From NCBI RefSeq assembly GCF_001750105.1, contig NZ_CP014143.1:1789001-1853000 (forward strand): a stretch of DNA of 64,000 nt, given 5' to 3'. This document shows, in pieces, positions 17,900 to 27,830 of the stretch (within the stretch, counting starts at the first letter, position 1; the number at the start of each line of letters is the position of its first letter). This DNA is from Microbulbifer aggregans. Lineage in GTDB: Bacteria; Pseudomonadota; Gammaproteobacteria; Pseudomonadales; Cellvibrionaceae. The translations under genes and the position numbers were made by a program. Under the pieces are notes generated by a model, which was not told where the DNA came from, did no database searches, and worked only from the letters and a program-made list of their open reading frames with translations.

Positions 17900-18175
17900 A
17901 TGCCGATCTATGAATACCAGTGCAGGGCCTGCGGTCATCAACTGGAGGCTCTGCAGCGCATCAGCGACGCACCGCTGACCGATTGTCCGGCCTGTCAGAA
18001 GGCCGACCTGCAGAAAAAGATCTCGGCCGCTGGTTTCCGCCTCAAGGGCGGTGGCTGGTACGAGACCGATTTCAAAACCGGTAGCAAGAAAAACCTGGCC
18101 GGTGATTCGGCCAAGCCCCAGTCAGCCAAGTCCGGCACGGACAAGTCGGGCGGGGGCTCCGCCGCAGCGGGCTGA
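17900..18175 (+). CDS. FmdB-type zinc ribbon protein
   Basis: 91 residues. The first 45 form the FmdB/CxxC_CxxC regulatory-protein domain: MPIYEYQCRACGHQLEALQRISDAP with CRAC, then CPAC, giving four Cys for one zinc. The C-terminal half (SKKNLAGDSAKPQSAKSG...) is a low-complexity Lys/Ser/Gly-rich tail, as in many members. The molecular role is unknown. It sits directly upstream of aspS, a linkage seen in many gammaproteobacteria, and shares the promoter at 17863. Confidence 0.88.
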   Translation: MPIYEYQCRACGHQLEALQRISDAPLTDCPACQKADLQKKISAAGFRLKGGGWYETDFKTGSKKNLAGDSAKPQSAKSGTDKSGGGSAAAG

Positions 18176-18247
18176 GACCCGGCGGCACCAAAACCGGGCC
18201 GGCGCTCACCGGCCCCGACAACTCACGAGACAACGGGAATGTTATCC

Positions 18248-20026
18248 ATGCGCAGCGACTACTGTGGCGCCCTTCGATCTGCGGACATCGGCCGCGAAGT
18301 TACCCTGTGTGGCTGGGTGGACCGCCGCCGCGACCACGGCGGAGTCATCTTCATCGACTTGCGCGACCGCGACGGTATCGTGCAGGTGGTCTTTGACCCC
18401 GACGCCGCCGAGCATTTCGAACAGGCCGACCGCGTGCGTACGGAGTATGTATTGCAGGTCAAAGGCCGGGTGCGTCCCCGTTCAGAAGCCACCGTCAACC
18501 CGAACATGGATACCGGTGAAGTAGAGGTCTACGGCAATGAGCTTGAGATTCTCAACGTTGCCGAGACACCGCCTTTCCAGCTGGACGAGCACACCAACGT
18601 CGGTGAGGACGTACGTCTCAAGTACCGCTACCTGGACCTGCGCCGCGATGAAATGCAGCGCAACCTGCGTTTCCGTTCCAAGCTGACCACGGCAATCCGC
18701 AATTATCTGGATGGGATGGGTTTCCTGGATATCGAAACCCCGATCCTGACCCGCGCCACTCCCGAAGGTGCCCGCGATTATCTGGTCCCGAGCCGCACCC
18801 ACGACGGCAAGTTTTTTGCTCTGCCGCAGTCGCCTCAGCTGTTCAAGCAGTTGCTGATGGTGTCCGGCTTCGATCGCTACTACCAGATTGCCAAGTGTTT
18901 CCGTGACGAGGACCTGCGGGCGGACCGCCAGCCGGAATTCACCCAGATCGATATTGAGACCTCGTTCCTCGACGAAGAGGACATCATGGCTATCACCGAG
19001 GGCATGGTGCGCAGCCTGTTCCAGGAGCTGCTGGGCGTGGATCTGGGAGAGTTCCCGCGCATGTCCCACTACCAGGCGATGCTGCGTTACGGTTCCGACA
19101 AGCCGGACCTGCGCATCCCGCTGGAGCTGGTAGAGATCAAGGATCTGATGACCGAGGTGGACTTCAAGGTGTTCTCCGGTCCGGCCAACGATCCGAAAGG
19201 GCGTGTGGCGGCCATCAAAGTGACCGGCGGTAATGACAAACTCACCCGCAAGCAGATCGACGATTACGGCAAGTTTGTCGGCATCTATGGGGCCAAGGGC
19301 CTGGCGTATATCAAGGTCAACGACCGCGACGACCTGGAAAACGGCCTGCAATCGCCGATCGTAAAATTTCTGCCCGTCGAAGTGCGTGCGGCCATTCTCG
19401 AGCGCCTCGAGGCGCAGACCGGCGACCTGATCTTCTTCGGAGCGGATTCCCACAAAGTGGTCTCCGAGTCCCTGGGCGCACTGCGCTGCAAGCTGGGCGA
19501 GGATCTGAACCTCTACACCAGTGAGTGGGCACCGCTGTGGGTCGTGGCCTTCCCGATGTTCGAGGAAGACGATGACGGCAGCCTGACCGCATTGCACCAC
19601 CCGTTTACCGCACCTTCCTGCAGCCCCGAAGAGCTCGAAGAGAACCCCCTCGGCGCCTTGTCGCGTGCCTACGACATGGTGCTGAACGGCACCGAGTTGG
19701 GCGGTGGTTCCGTGCGTATCCACGATCAGGCGATGCAGCAGGCAGTGTTCCGTATTCTCGGTATCGAAGCCGAGGAGCAGCGGGAAAAGTTCGGCTTCCT
19801 GCTGGACGCACTCAAGTATGGTGCGCCGCCCCACGGTGGCCTGGCATTCGGCCTCGATCGCCTGGTAATGCTGATGACCGGCAGCGACTCTATTCGCGAC
19901 GTGATCGCATTCCCGAAAACCCAGAGCGCCGCGTGTGTGATGACCGATGCCCCGGGCACTGTCGATTCTCGCCAGCTGCGCGAGCTCAATATTCGCCTGC
20001 GTCTCAAAGAAGAGCAGGTCAGCTAA
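18248..20026 (+). CDS. aspS: Aspartyl-tRNA synthetase
   Basis: 592 residues from the ATG at 18248 ([15 protein letters not shown]), which aligns with the E. coli start; an ATG three codons earlier (18239) is possible. Domains in order: OB-fold anticodon-binding domain (about 1-105, [24 protein letters not shown]), class II catalytic core with [25 protein letters not shown] and [18 protein letters not shown] (motif 2), a GAD insertion (about 280-420), and motif 3 [13 protein letters not shown]. Length matches bacterial AspS (about 590). Followed after 73 bases by yebC in the same direction. Confidence 0.98.
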   Translation: MRSDYCGALRSADIGREVTLCGWVDRRRDHGGVIFIDLRDRDGIVQVVFDPDAAEHFEQADRVRTEYVLQVKGRVRPRSEATVNPNMDTGEVEVYGNELEILNVAETPPFQLDEHTNVGEDVRLKYRYLDLRRDEMQRNLRFRSKLTTAIRNYLDGMGFLDIETPILTRATPEGARDYLVPSRTHDGKFFALPQSPQLFKQLLMVSGFDRYYQIAKCFRDEDLRADRQPEFTQIDIETSFLDEEDIMAITEGMVRSLFQELLGVDLGEFPRMSHYQAMLRYGSDKPDLRIPLELVEIKDLMTEVDFKVFSGPANDPKGRVAAIKVTGGNDKLTRKQIDDYGKFVGIYGAKGLAYIKVNDRDDLENGLQSPIVKFLPVEVRAAILERLEAQTGDLIFFGADSHKVVSESLGALRCKLGEDLNLYTSEWAPLWVVAFPMFEEDDDGSLTALHHPFTAPSCSPEELEENPLGALSRAYDMVLNGTELGGGSVRIHDQAMQQAVFRILGIEAEEQREKFGFLLDALKYGAPPHGGLAFGLDRLVMLMTGSDSIRDVIAFPKTQSAACVMTDAPGTVDSRQLRELNIRLRLKEEQVS

Positions 20027-20099
20027 ACGTCTGTGCGCCGTCACTTCTGTGCCGGCGCCAGTGACTCAAGCCATAACTGATTCAACCCGGAGAGTTCTG

Positions 20100-20843
20100 A
20101 TGGCCGGACACAGTAAATGGGCCAACATCAAGCATCGCAAGGCGGCCCAGGATGCCAAGCGCGGCAAGGTATTCACGAAGATCATTCGCGAGCTGACCGT
20201 GGCCGCAAAGGGTGGCGCTAACCCGGACGACAACCCGACGCTGCGCGCCACTATCGATAAGGCGCTCGCCGCGAACATGAAGAAGGACACCATTGAGAAA
20301 GCGATTGCTCGTGGTGCCGGCAATGCCGACGGCGATAACTACGAGGCGGTGACCTACGAAGGCTATGGCGTTGGAGGTGTTGCGGTCCTGGTAGAGTGCC
20401 TGACTGATAATCGCAACCGCACTGTGGCCGAGGTTCGCCATGCGTTCACCAAGCGTGGCGGCAACCTGGGTACTGACGGCTCGGTGGCTTACCTCTTCTC
20501 ACGTAAGGGCCAGATGTACTATGAGCCCGGCGCGGACGAGGATGCACTGATGGAAGCTGCCCTCGAGGCCGGTGCCGAGGATATCGAGACCAATGACGAC
20601 GGCAGCATCGAAGTCACTACCGAGTTCCAGGAATATATGTCGGTCAAGGATGCGCTGACCGAGGCGGGCTTCAAGCCGGACAATGCCGAGATCGCCATGA
20701 TTCCCTCCACCACGGTTCCCATGGATAAGGATGGAGCGGAAAAGGTTATGGCTCTGGTGGATATGCTAGAGGATCTTGATGACGTGCAGAACGTCTACAC
20801 CAACGCCGATATTCCGGATGAGGTCATGGCCGAGCTGGGCTGA
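20100..20843 (+). CDS. yebC: YebC/PmpR family protein
   Basis: 247 residues from the ATG at 20100 with GGAG upstream. The family opening [23 protein letters not shown] is present, as are GGNPDDN-like [31 protein letters not shown] and the acidic C-terminal region. YebC proteins act as transcription regulators in some species and relieve ribosome stalling at proline runs in others. It follows aspS as in many gammaproteobacteria. ruvC, which often comes next in Pseudomonas, is absent: a terminator and a convergent acyltransferase gene lie there instead. Confidence 0.96.
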   Translation: MAGHSKWANIKHRKAAQDAKRGKVFTKIIRELTVAAKGGANPDDNPTLRATIDKALAANMKKDTIEKAIARGAGNADGDNYEAVTYEGYGVGGVAVLVECLTDNRNRTVAEVRHAFTKRGGNLGTDGSVAYLFSRKGQMYYEPGADEDALMEAALEAGAEDIETNDDGSIEVTTEFQEYMSVKDALTEAGFKPDNAEIAMIPSTTVPMDKDGAEKVMALVDMLEDLDDVQNVYTNADIPDEVMAELG

Positions 20844-20863
20844 TCTCTCTCGCGATTGCGCAT

Positions 20864-20893
20864 AAAAAAGACGGGCCCAGGCCCGTCTTTTTT
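20864..20893. terminator. Bidirectional terminator between yebC and the acyltransferase gene
   Basis: Stem GACGGGC (20870-20876) and GCCCGTC (20880-20886) with A6 before and T7 after. It can end the yebC transcript on the plus strand and the acyltransferase transcript on the minus strand. Confidence 0.9.
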
Positions 20894-20916
20894 TATGCTC
20901 GTTTTTTTCCGGCTGA

Positions 20917-21510
20917 TCAGATCGGCGGTGTATATAGTTCCGGGAACTTGCCGATCTTGTCCGCATAAAAGTCGCGGAAGCGCTTCAGTTCGGCTTCCAG
21001 GTTCTCCCCCATGCGAAAAGCGGGGCCCAGCCCCAGTTCTTTCTTGGGAAAATTGATGAAGCCGCATACCACCGGTACGGCCGCGCCCCGGGCAATGTGG
21101 TAGAAACCGGTCTTCCAGCGCTCGGCCTTGCCGCGGGTGCCTTCCGGAGGCACCGCGACGATAAGCTCTTCGCTCCGATTGAACGCGTTGACGGTTCCCT
21201 CGACAAGGTTGTTGGCCTTGCTGCGGTCCACGGCGATGCCGCCAAACCAGCGCATCATGCCGCCGAGAGGAAACTTGAACAGGTTGTCCTTACCCATCCA
21301 TTGGGGCACCAGCTTTAACTTCAGGGCGGCGAGGATGAAGTAATAGCCGTCCCAGTTGGTGGTGTGCGGTGCGCCCAGCAGGACATATTTCTTCGCGTCC
21401 TGAGCGCTCTGGTCATAGATTACCCGCCAGCCATGCAGCTTGAGCAGCAGGCTTGCTACCTGGCGAAGGAGGGGGGTGATCAGTGGTGTGTTGAAAATCG
21501 TCCGTTGCAT
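20917..21510 (-). CDS. Lysophospholipid acyltransferase family protein (PlsC-like)
   Basis: 197 residues. The acyltransferase motif I HTTNWDGYYF (H-x4-D) is near residue 49, motif with GGIAVDRSK near 90, and PPEGTRGKAERW near 121 corresponds to the EGTR substrate-binding block. One hydrophobic N-terminal segment (ITPLLRQVASLLLKL) suggests membrane association. It is short relative to PlsC (about 245), like the small 1-acyl-glycerol-3-phosphate acyltransferase relatives. The acceptor lipid is not determined. Convergent with yebC and 109 bases downstream of recN's stop in the same direction. Confidence 0.88.
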   Translation of the reverse strand: MQRTIFNTPLITPLLRQVASLLLKLHGWRVIYDQSAQDAKKYVLLGAPHTTNWDGYYFILAALKLKLVPQWMGKDNLFKFPLGGMMRWFGGIAVDRSKANNLVEGTVNAFNRSEELIVAVPPEGTRGKAERWKTGFYHIARGAAVPVVCGFINFPKKELGLGPAFRMGENLEAELKRFRDFYADKIGKFPELYTPPI

Positions 21511-21619
21511 AGGTCCGGCCCCAGTAAATGCAGGCGGCGCAGTATAGAGTGACTTTCTGCGCCATACCCAGTCATTTTAGGCCGTTTCGCTGGCTTTGTG
21601 TGGCCAGTATTTTGAGCCC

Positions 21620-23287
21620 TCAGGCCCGCTCCAGCATCTCCCCGGCGTGAGCGAGTGACTGCTCGGTGGGTTCACCACCCAGCATCCGTGCAATTTCTTC
21701 GCGGCGCTGCGTGTCTTTCAGCTCCCGCAGTGACACGAAGGCGCTGTCGCCATCCGCGTGTTTTTCCACCAGATACTGGCGGTGCGCCCGTGCTGCCACC
21801 TGGGCCAGGTGGGTAACGCAGATGACCTGTCCGGCGCGCCCTTCCCGAGTCTCGCCCAGTTGCCGCAGCAGCCGGCCGACGACATCACCGGTAGCACCGC
21901 CGATGCCTACATCCACCTCATCAAACACCAGGGTCGGCGTGCGGGAGGTCTGTGCGGTGACCACCTGAATGGCCAGGCTGACTCGTGAGAGTTCACCACC
22001 GGAGGCAATCTTGCCCAGTGGCCGCGGCGGTTGACCGGGATTGGTGGCAATCAGGATTTCCACTTCTTCGAGTCCACTTGCGGCAGGTTTCTCCAGCGGT
22101 TGCAGTGCCAACTCGATTCGGGCGTGTGGCATGGCCAGTGCCGCCAGCTGCTGGTTCACTGCGCTCGCAAGGCGCAGGGCCGCCTCTGCGCGCAGCTGGC
22201 CGAGCCGTGTTGCGACCTCCCGATAGCTGGCCTCCAGGGCTTCGCATTCCTGAGCCATCTTATCGAGCGCGTCCGGTGCGCCGATCTCGTCCAGTTCGGC
22301 CTGAAGTTGGGCCTGTAGCCCCGGCAGCTGGTCCGGCTGCACGCGATGCTTGCGGGCGGTCTGGTAGATGGCGCTGAGGCGCTCTTCCACTTCGGCGAGA
22401 CGTTCCGGATCCATTTCGAAGCCGTCGATATGGCGGGACAGGGTGCTGGCGGCTTCATCCACCTGGATGCGGGCGCTGTCGAGCATCTGCGCCACTTCGG
22501 TCAGTGCCGGGGACTGCTCCGGCATGGCAGTGAGCAGTTGCAGGGCGCGGTGCAGGTGTTCGGCGATATCGCCCTCGCCGCCGGATAGCATGGCGGCCAG
22601 CTGGTAGCTGCCGCTCAGGATCTCGCCGGCATTGGCCAGCTGGCGCTGTTCGCTCTCGAGAGACTCGATTTCATCCGGCTGCAGGTCGAGCTGCTCCAGT
22701 TCCTCGAGCTGGTATTGGAGCAGTTCGCGGCGGGCCTCGGTCTCCTCGGCGCTTTCCGCCAGCGCCCGGTAGCGGCGGTACCGGTCCTGCCAGGTCTTGA
22801 AGTGGATGCGGGTTTCCGCGGCCAGTGCCTGGGCTTCGGCGTATTCATCGAGCAGGCGCCGATGGGTGTCTTTTTTCAGCAGCGACTGATGTTCGTGCTG
22901 GCTGTGGATATCGATCAGCTGCTCGCCCAGGGCCCGCAGCTGCAGCAGCGTGACTGGCTGGCCGTTGATGTAGGCGCGGGAACGGCCGTCGGCACTAATG
23001 GTCCGGCGCAGGATCACTTCGCGGCCGGCGTCCATCTCCTGCTCTTCCAGCCAGGCGGTCGCTTCCGGGTGGTCTGCAATATCAAAGGTGGCGTGGATGT
23101 CGGCGCGGTTGGCGCCGGCCCGGACCAGCTCGGCGCTACCGCGGTCGCCGAGGGCCAGGCCCAGGGCGTCGAGCGTGATGGACTTGCCGGCGCCGGTCTC
23201 GCCGGTCAGGGCGCTGGTGCCCGGTCCGAATTCCAGCTCCAGCTGGTCCACCAGGGTGAACTGACTGATCGACAGGTGCAGCAACAT
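21620..23287 (-). CDS. recN: DNA repair protein RecN
   Basis: 555 residues from the ATG at 23287 (MLLHLSISQFTLVDQLELEF); the longer frame to 23338 lacks family support. SMC-like layout: Walker A GETGAGKS near residue 29, a long coiled-coil middle (about 150-370), ABC signature KIASGGELSRVSLAIQ and Walker B TLVFDEVDVGIGG, ending in HLAQVAARAHRQYLVEK. It acts in double-strand break repair with RecA. recN lying divergent to grpE is the same arrangement seen in pseudomonads. No clear LexA box is visible in the short upstream region on my reading. Confidence 0.97.
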   Translation of the reverse strand: MLLHLSISQFTLVDQLELEFGPGTSALTGETGAGKSITLDALGLALGDRGSAELVRAGANRADIHATFDIADHPEATAWLEEQEMDAGREVILRRTISADGRSRAYINGQPVTLLQLRALGEQLIDIHSQHEHQSLLKKDTHRRLLDEYAEAQALAAETRIHFKTWQDRYRRYRALAESAEETEARRELLQYQLEELEQLDLQPDEIESLESEQRQLANAGEILSGSYQLAAMLSGGEGDIAEHLHRALQLLTAMPEQSPALTEVAQMLDSARIQVDEAASTLSRHIDGFEMDPERLAEVEERLSAIYQTARKHRVQPDQLPGLQAQLQAELDEIGAPDALDKMAQECEALEASYREVATRLGQLRAEAALRLASAVNQQLAALAMPHARIELALQPLEKPAASGLEEVEILIATNPGQPPRPLGKIASGGELSRVSLAIQVVTAQTSRTPTLVFDEVDVGIGGATGDVVGRLLRQLGETREGRAGQVICVTHLAQVAARAHRQYLVEKHADGDSAFVSLRELKDTQRREEIARMLGGEPTEQSLAHAGEMLERA

Positions 23288-23422
23288 AGGAATCGCTTCT
23301 GTGGCCGTTCTTATTGGGTCGCCGGGTGCATCCGGCACTGCGTGAATCAGTGGTTATTTATACAGTAATGGTTGCCTGTTCGCCAGAGGGGCTGTGGGAC
23401 ATTACCCTCTCGTGAAAATCCA

Positions 23423-23450
23423 CTTGAAGAATAGGGCTTAGGCCCCATAT
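23423..23450 (+). promoter_or_regulatory. Sigma-32-type heat-shock promoter of grpE
   Basis: CTTGAAG at 23423-23429, a 13-base spacer, then CCCCATAT at 23443-23450. This agrees closely with the sigma-32 consensus (CTTGAAA, 13-15 bases, CCCCATNT). It lies about 105 bases upstream of the grpE start. Confidence 0.88.
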
Positions 23451-23554
23451 AGCCCTGCACTTGCCGAAATTTGCTGTGGGACAGGTGTCCGGCGGCGAAG
23501 ACCGGACCGAATACCACGCGATTTATTTGACACCCGACGCGACGGAGTAGAGCA

Positions 23555-24202
23555 GTGGCCAGAGAGCGCAGCGAAGAAGAACAGAATATGGAGAGTGGGG
23601 CCGAGCACCACGAAGCCCTGAGCGACCAGCATATCGAGCCCGAAGAGCAAGGGCCCGAGGTGGAGTTGGAAGTCCCCTCCTCCGAGGAGCAGCACGAGGC
23701 CGAGGAGGCCCTGCACGAGGAAGCCCACAGTGCCGAGGCCCTGAAAGCACAGGTCATCAGCCTGCAAGAGCAGATCGATATCCAGAGGGATTCGGTGCTG
23801 CGCGCCCAGGCCGAGGCCCAGAACGCCCGTCGCCGGGCGGAGCAGGATATCGACCGCGCACGCAAGTACTCCACCGAGAAGCTGCTGCAGGACCTGCTGC
23901 CGGTAGTGGACAACCTGGAGCGTGCACTGTCCAGCATCGACAGGGGTGACGAGGCCAACAAGGCGGTGATCGAGGGTATCGAGCTCACCCGCAAGTCCTT
24001 CCTGGATACCCTGGCCAAGAACGGTGTCGAGGAGGTGGATCCGAGCGGCGAGCCCTTCGATCCGGAGTTGCACCAGGCCATGACCCAGGTACCGAACGGC
24101 GATGTGGAGCCCAACACCGTGCTGGAAGTGTTCCAGAAAGGCTACCGCCTGCACGGCCGTCTGGTGCGCCCGGCGATGGTCGTTGTCAGCAAAGCCCCAT
24201 AA
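23555..24202 (+). CDS. grpE: Nucleotide exchange factor GrpE
   Basis: 215 residues from a GTG at 23555 with GGAG upstream; an in-frame ATG at 23588 is the alternative. The N-terminal 60 residues are strikingly acidic (runs of Glu). A long coiled-coil (EALKAQVISLQEQIDIQRDSVLRAQAEAQNARRRA) is followed by the four-helix and beta-wing head: DLLPVVDNLERAL, GIELTRKSFLDTLAKNGVEEVDP, FDPELHQAMTQV and VFQKGYRLHGRLVRPAMVVVSK. It releases ADP from DnaK. First gene of the chaperone run, under a sigma-32-type promoter. Confidence 0.97.
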   Translation: MARERSEEEQNMESGAEHHEALSDQHIEPEEQGPEVELEVPSSEEQHEAEEALHEEAHSAEALKAQVISLQEQIDIQRDSVLRAQAEAQNARRRAEQDIDRARKYSTEKLLQDLLPVVDNLERALSSIDRGDEANKAVIEGIELTRKSFLDTLAKNGVEEVDPSGEPFDPELHQAMTQVPNGDVEPNTVLEVFQKGYRLHGRLVRPAMVVVSKAP

Positions 24203-24232
24203 GGGAAATTGAGGCGGAGCTGAAGAAAGCCC

Positions 24233-24260
24233 CTTGAAATTGTAAGGCCGGCACCAATAT
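24233..24260 (+). promoter_or_regulatory. Second sigma-32-type promoter, upstream of dnaK
   Basis: CTTGAAA at 24233-24239, a 13-base spacer, then ACCAATAT at 24253-24260 (consensus CCCCATNT; one or two mismatches). It lies in the 133-base grpE-dnaK gap, so dnaK can be induced separately from grpE. Same spacing as the grpE promoter. Confidence 0.75.
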
Positions 24261-24335
24261 AGCTGGCAACAGAGAATACAAACGCGCAGCGGCCCGGACA
24301 CAGGGGGTGGCGCGCAGAGACTAGAGGACATACTG

Positions 24336-26276
24336 ATGGGAAAAATTATCGGCATCGACCTGGGTACCACCAACAGCTGTGTGGCTGTTCTGGAGGGCGA
24401 TAAGGCACGTGTAATCGAAAACGCCGAGGGTGATCGCACCACCCCGTCCATCGTTGCTTTCACCGATGACAACGAGATTCTGGTGGGCCAGTCTGCCAAG
24501 CGTCAGGCGGTAACCAACCCGCAGAACACCCTGTTCGCGGTGAAGCGCCTGATCGGCCGCAAGTTCAAGGATGATGTGGTGCAGAAGGACATCAAGATGG
24601 TGCCCTACCAGATCGTCGAAGCCGACAACGGCGATGCCTGGGTGGAAGTGAAAGGCGACAAGAAGGCGCCGCCGCAGATTTCCGCTGAAGTGCTGAAAAA
24701 GATGAAAAAGACTGCCGAGGACTTCCTCGGTGAGAAGGTCGACGCCGCGGTGATCACCGTACCGGCCTACTTCAACGACTCCCAGCGTCAGGCCACCAAG
24801 GATGCCGGCCGCATTGCCGGTCTGGACGTGAAGCGCATCATCAACGAGCCGACGGCAGCAGCGCTGGCTTACGGCATGGATAAAGCCGGTGGTGACCGCA
24901 CCATCGCGGTTTACGACCTGGGTGGTGGTACCTTCGATATCTCCATTATCGAGATCGCTGATGTCGACGGCGAGAAGCAGTTCGAAGTGCTGTCCACTAA
25001 CGGTGACACTTTCCTCGGTGGTGAGGACTTCGACCTGCGCCTGATCGAATATTTGGCCGAGCAGTTCAAGAAAGAGCAGGGTATCGACCTGCAGGGCGAC
25101 CCCCTGGCCATGCAGCGCCTGAAGGAAGCGGCCGAGAAGGCCAAGATCGAGCTGTCCTCCAGCCAGCAGACTGAGGTGAACCTGCCGTACATCACTGCAG
25201 ATGCCACCGGTCCCAAGCACCTGGTCGTCAAGCTGACCCGCGCCAAGCTGGAGAGCCTGGTAGAAGAGCTGGTTACCCGCTCCCTGGAGCCGGTCAAGAC
25301 TGCCCTGGCCGACGCGGACCTGTCGGCTTCCGGCGTTGACGAAGTGATCCTGGTCGGCGGCCAGACCCGTATGCCGCTGGTACAGCAGAAGGTGACCGAG
25401 TTCTTCGGCAAGGAACCGCGCAAGGACGTGAACCCGGACGAAGCCGTTGCCATGGGTGCGGCCATTCAGGGTGCAGTACTGGCCGGTGATGTGAAAGACG
25501 TGCTGCTGCTGGATGTGACCCCGCTGACCCTGGGTATCGAGACCATGGGTGGTGTGGCCACGCCGCTGATCGACAAGAACACCACTATCCCGACCAAGAA
25601 GTCGCAGGTATTCTCCACCGCCGAAGACAACCAGACTGCCGTGACCATCCACGTGGTACAGGGTGAGCGCAAGCAGGCGGCGCAGAACAAGTCTCTGGGA
25701 CGTTTTGATCTGGCAGACATTCCGCCGGCGCCGCGCGGTGTGCCGCAGGTTGAAGTGACCTTCGATATCGATGCCAACGGTATCCTGCATGTACATGCCA
25801 AGGACAAGGCCACCGGCAAGGAGCAGTCCATCGTGATCAAGGCCTCTTCTGGCCTGTCCGATGAAGAGATCGACAAGATGGTGCAGGACGCCGAGGCAAA
25901 TGCCGAGGCCGACAAGCAGTTCGAAGAGTTGGTGACTGCGCGCAATACCCTCGACGGCCTGATCTCTGCGACCAAGAAAACCCTCGAGGAAGCGGGTGAC
26001 AAGGTTACCGCCGACGAGAAGTCCGCGATCGAAGCGGCACTGTCCGAGGCGGAAGAAGCCGTCAAGGGCAACGACAAGGCGGCGATGGACGCGGCTACTA
26101 CCAAGCTGACCGAGGCTTCTGGCCCTGTGGCTCAGAAGATGTACGCCGAGCAGGCTCAGGCTGCGCAGGGCGCCGAAGGTGCGGCTGGCGGAGAACAGGC
26201 CCAGCAGTCCGGTGGCGACGACGCGGTGGACGCCGAGTTCGAAGAAGTGAAGGACGACAAAAAAGAGGACAAGTAA
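24336..26276 (+). CDS. dnaK: Hsp70 chaperone DnaK
   Basis: 646 residues, start ATG 24336 preceded by GAGG. Nucleotide-binding domain: [13 protein letters not shown] at the N terminus, [40 protein letters not shown] and [11 protein letters not shown]. Linker [16 protein letters not shown] near residue 390, then the beta-sandwich substrate domain and helical lid, with the C-terminal EEV-type tail ([15 protein letters not shown]). Length is typical (E. coli 638). It works with GrpE and DnaJ on either side of it. Transcribed from its own promoter at 24233 and by read-through from grpE. Confidence 0.99.
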   Translation: MGKIIGIDLGTTNSCVAVLEGDKARVIENAEGDRTTPSIVAFTDDNEILVGQSAKRQAVTNPQNTLFAVKRLIGRKFKDDVVQKDIKMVPYQIVEADNGDAWVEVKGDKKAPPQISAEVLKKMKKTAEDFLGEKVDAAVITVPAYFNDSQRQATKDAGRIAGLDVKRIINEPTAAALAYGMDKAGGDRTIAVYDLGGGTFDISIIEIADVDGEKQFEVLSTNGDTFLGGEDFDLRLIEYLAEQFKKEQGIDLQGDPLAMQRLKEAAEKAKIELSSSQQTEVNLPYITADATGPKHLVVKLTRAKLESLVEELVTRSLEPVKTALADADLSASGVDEVILVGGQTRMPLVQQKVTEFFGKEPRKDVNPDEAVAMGAAIQGAVLAGDVKDVLLLDVTPLTLGIETMGGVATPLIDKNTTIPTKKSQVFSTAEDNQTAVTIHVVQGERKQAAQNKSLGRFDLADIPPAPRGVPQVEVTFDIDANGILHVHAKDKATGKEQSIVIKASSGLSDEEIDKMVQDAEANAEADKQFEELVTARNTLDGLISATKKTLEEAGDKVTADEKSAIEAALSEAEEAVKGNDKAAMDAATTKLTEASGPVAQKMYAEQAQAAQGAEGAAGGEQAQQSGGDDAVDAEFEEVKDDKKEDK

Positions 26277-26307
26277 GCCGCTAGCCAGCGGGCTGAACGT
26301 CCTTCGC

Positions 26308-26345
26308 GGGGCGCGGCGGTTTACCGAAAGGGGCCGCCGCGCCCC
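26308..26345 (+). other. Strong G+C hairpin between dnaK and dnaJ
   Basis: 12-bp perfect arms (GGGGCGCGGCGG at 26308-26319, complement at 26334-26345) with a 14-base loop and no T tract after it. In the RNA it could slow 3' exonucleases and set the dnaK to dnaJ ratio, or act as a weak attenuator; this is inference from position. Confidence 0.6.
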
Positions 26346-26472
26346 TGTCGTTTGCGGCCGGGCAACCGGTAGCGAGCGATATCGCCGACGGGAGAGCGGC
26401 GTGTTTGGGTTTGGGAGAAAGAGAACAAAGACAGCCTGACCGGCGAATTGACCGGTCCAGAGATACAGATTT

Positions 26473-27591
26473 ATGTCGAAGCGCGATTACTACGAAATTC
26501 TCGGTGTCAGCAAAGGTGCGGACGAGAAAGAGCTGAAAAAAGCCTATCGCCGGGTGGCGATGAAATATCACCCGGACCGCAACCCCGATGACAAGGAGGC
26601 AGAGGCCAAGTTCAAGGAAGCCAATGAGGCCTACGAGGTCCTGTCCGATCCGCAGAAAAAAGCCGCTTACGACCAGTTTGGCCATGAGGGCGTCGAGGGG
26701 CAGATGGGCGGCGGCGCCGGTGGTTTCGGCGGCTTCTCCGATATTTTCGGCGACGTCTTTGGCGATATCTTTGGCGGCGGTGGCGGCCGTCGGGGCGGTC
26801 CGGCGCGGGGTTCCGACCTGCGCTACGATCTGGAACTGGATCTGGAGGACGCGGTGCGCGGCACCACCGTCAAGATCCGGGTGCCCACCCTGGTCGGCTG
26901 TGATACCTGCGACGGTTCCGGCGCCAAGCCCGGCTCCAAGCCGCAGACCTGTGGCACCTGTGGCGGTGTCGGTCAGGTACGCATGCAGCAGGGCTTTTTC
27001 TCCGTGCAGCAGACCTGTCCCAATTGCCGCGGTCGCGGCACTATCATCAGCGACCCCTGTGGCAGCTGCCATGGCGCCGGGCGCGTGGAGCAGACCAAGA
27101 CCCTGTCCGTAAAAGTACCGCCGGGTGTCGATACCGGCGACCGTATTCGCCTGTCCGGTGAGGGTGAGGCGGGGCCGGACGGTGGCCCGCCCGGGGATCT
27201 GTACGTGCAGGTGGTGGTGAAGGAGCACGAGCTGTTCCAGCGCGATGGCCGCAACCTATACTGCGAGGTGCCCATCAGCTTTGTCGCCGCGGCCCTGGGC
27301 GGCGAGCTGGAAGTGCCGACCCTGGACGGCAAGGTGAAACTGAAGATTCCGGCCGAGTCCCAGACCGGCAAGCTGTTCCGCCTGCGCGGCAAGGGTGTCA
27401 CCCCGGTACGCGGTGGTGCGCCCGGTGACCTGCTGTGTCGGGTCGTGGTGGAGACACCGGTCAACCTGACCGGCAAGCAGAAAGAGTTGCTGCAGGAGTT
27501 TGCAGGCACCTTGAGTGAGAAGAAAAACTCTCCCCGCCAGACCGGCTGGTTTGAAGGGGTGAAGAACTTTTTCGGCGATATGAAACTGTAA
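26473..27591 (+). CDS. dnaJ: Hsp40 co-chaperone DnaJ
   Basis: 372 residues. J domain at the N terminus with YHPDRNPDD (HPD motif), a G/F-rich stretch ([17 protein letters not shown]), then the zinc domain with four CxxCxGxG-type repeats ([32 protein letters not shown]), and C-terminal client-binding domains ([17 protein letters not shown]). It delivers clients to DnaK and stimulates its ATPase. No strong RBS is seen before ATG 26473. It follows dnaK by 196 bases that contain a strong hairpin. A terminator follows the gene. Confidence 0.99.
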   Translation: MSKRDYYEILGVSKGADEKELKKAYRRVAMKYHPDRNPDDKEAEAKFKEANEAYEVLSDPQKKAAYDQFGHEGVEGQMGGGAGGFGGFSDIFGDVFGDIFGGGGGRRGGPARGSDLRYDLELDLEDAVRGTTVKIRVPTLVGCDTCDGSGAKPGSKPQTCGTCGGVGQVRMQQGFFSVQQTCPNCRGRGTIISDPCGSCHGAGRVEQTKTLSVKVPPGVDTGDRIRLSGEGEAGPDGGPPGDLYVQVVVKEHELFQRDGRNLYCEVPISFVAAALGGELEVPTLDGKVKLKIPAESQTGKLFRLRGKGVTPVRGGAPGDLLCRVVVETPVNLTGKQKELLQEFAGTLSEKKNSPRQTGWFEGVKNFFGDMKL

Positions 27592-27628
27592 CAGGCGCGT
27601 ATCGCCGACATTTTTCGGCCGATCCAGC

Positions 27629-27663
27629 ACAAAAAAAAGCGGCTTTAGGCCGCTTTTTTTGTG
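27629..27663 (+). terminator. Terminator of the grpE-dnaK-dnaJ region
   Basis: Stem AAAGCGGC / GCCGCTTT with a short TTTA-containing loop, A8 before and T7 after (27631-27660), starting about 40 bases after the dnaJ stop. Confidence 0.9.
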
Positions 27664-27830
27664 CCAGCTTGATGCAGGTGTTACGGGGAACTCCGGCCCG
27701 AGTGACGCTCTGCAAAGAAGAAATTCACCGCCTCGTGTAAGGTGTCGGGTTCAGATCAGTCGCTGACTGTGATCGCTTCAGGGGTGCCGGGGTGTGGCGC
27801 TCGATATGAAAAAAGAAAGGATGCATTAGA

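Noticed and set aside
18482..20044. 520-codon minus-strand frame antisense to aspS
   Set aside because: Shadow of aspS; the translation has no known motif and no start context.
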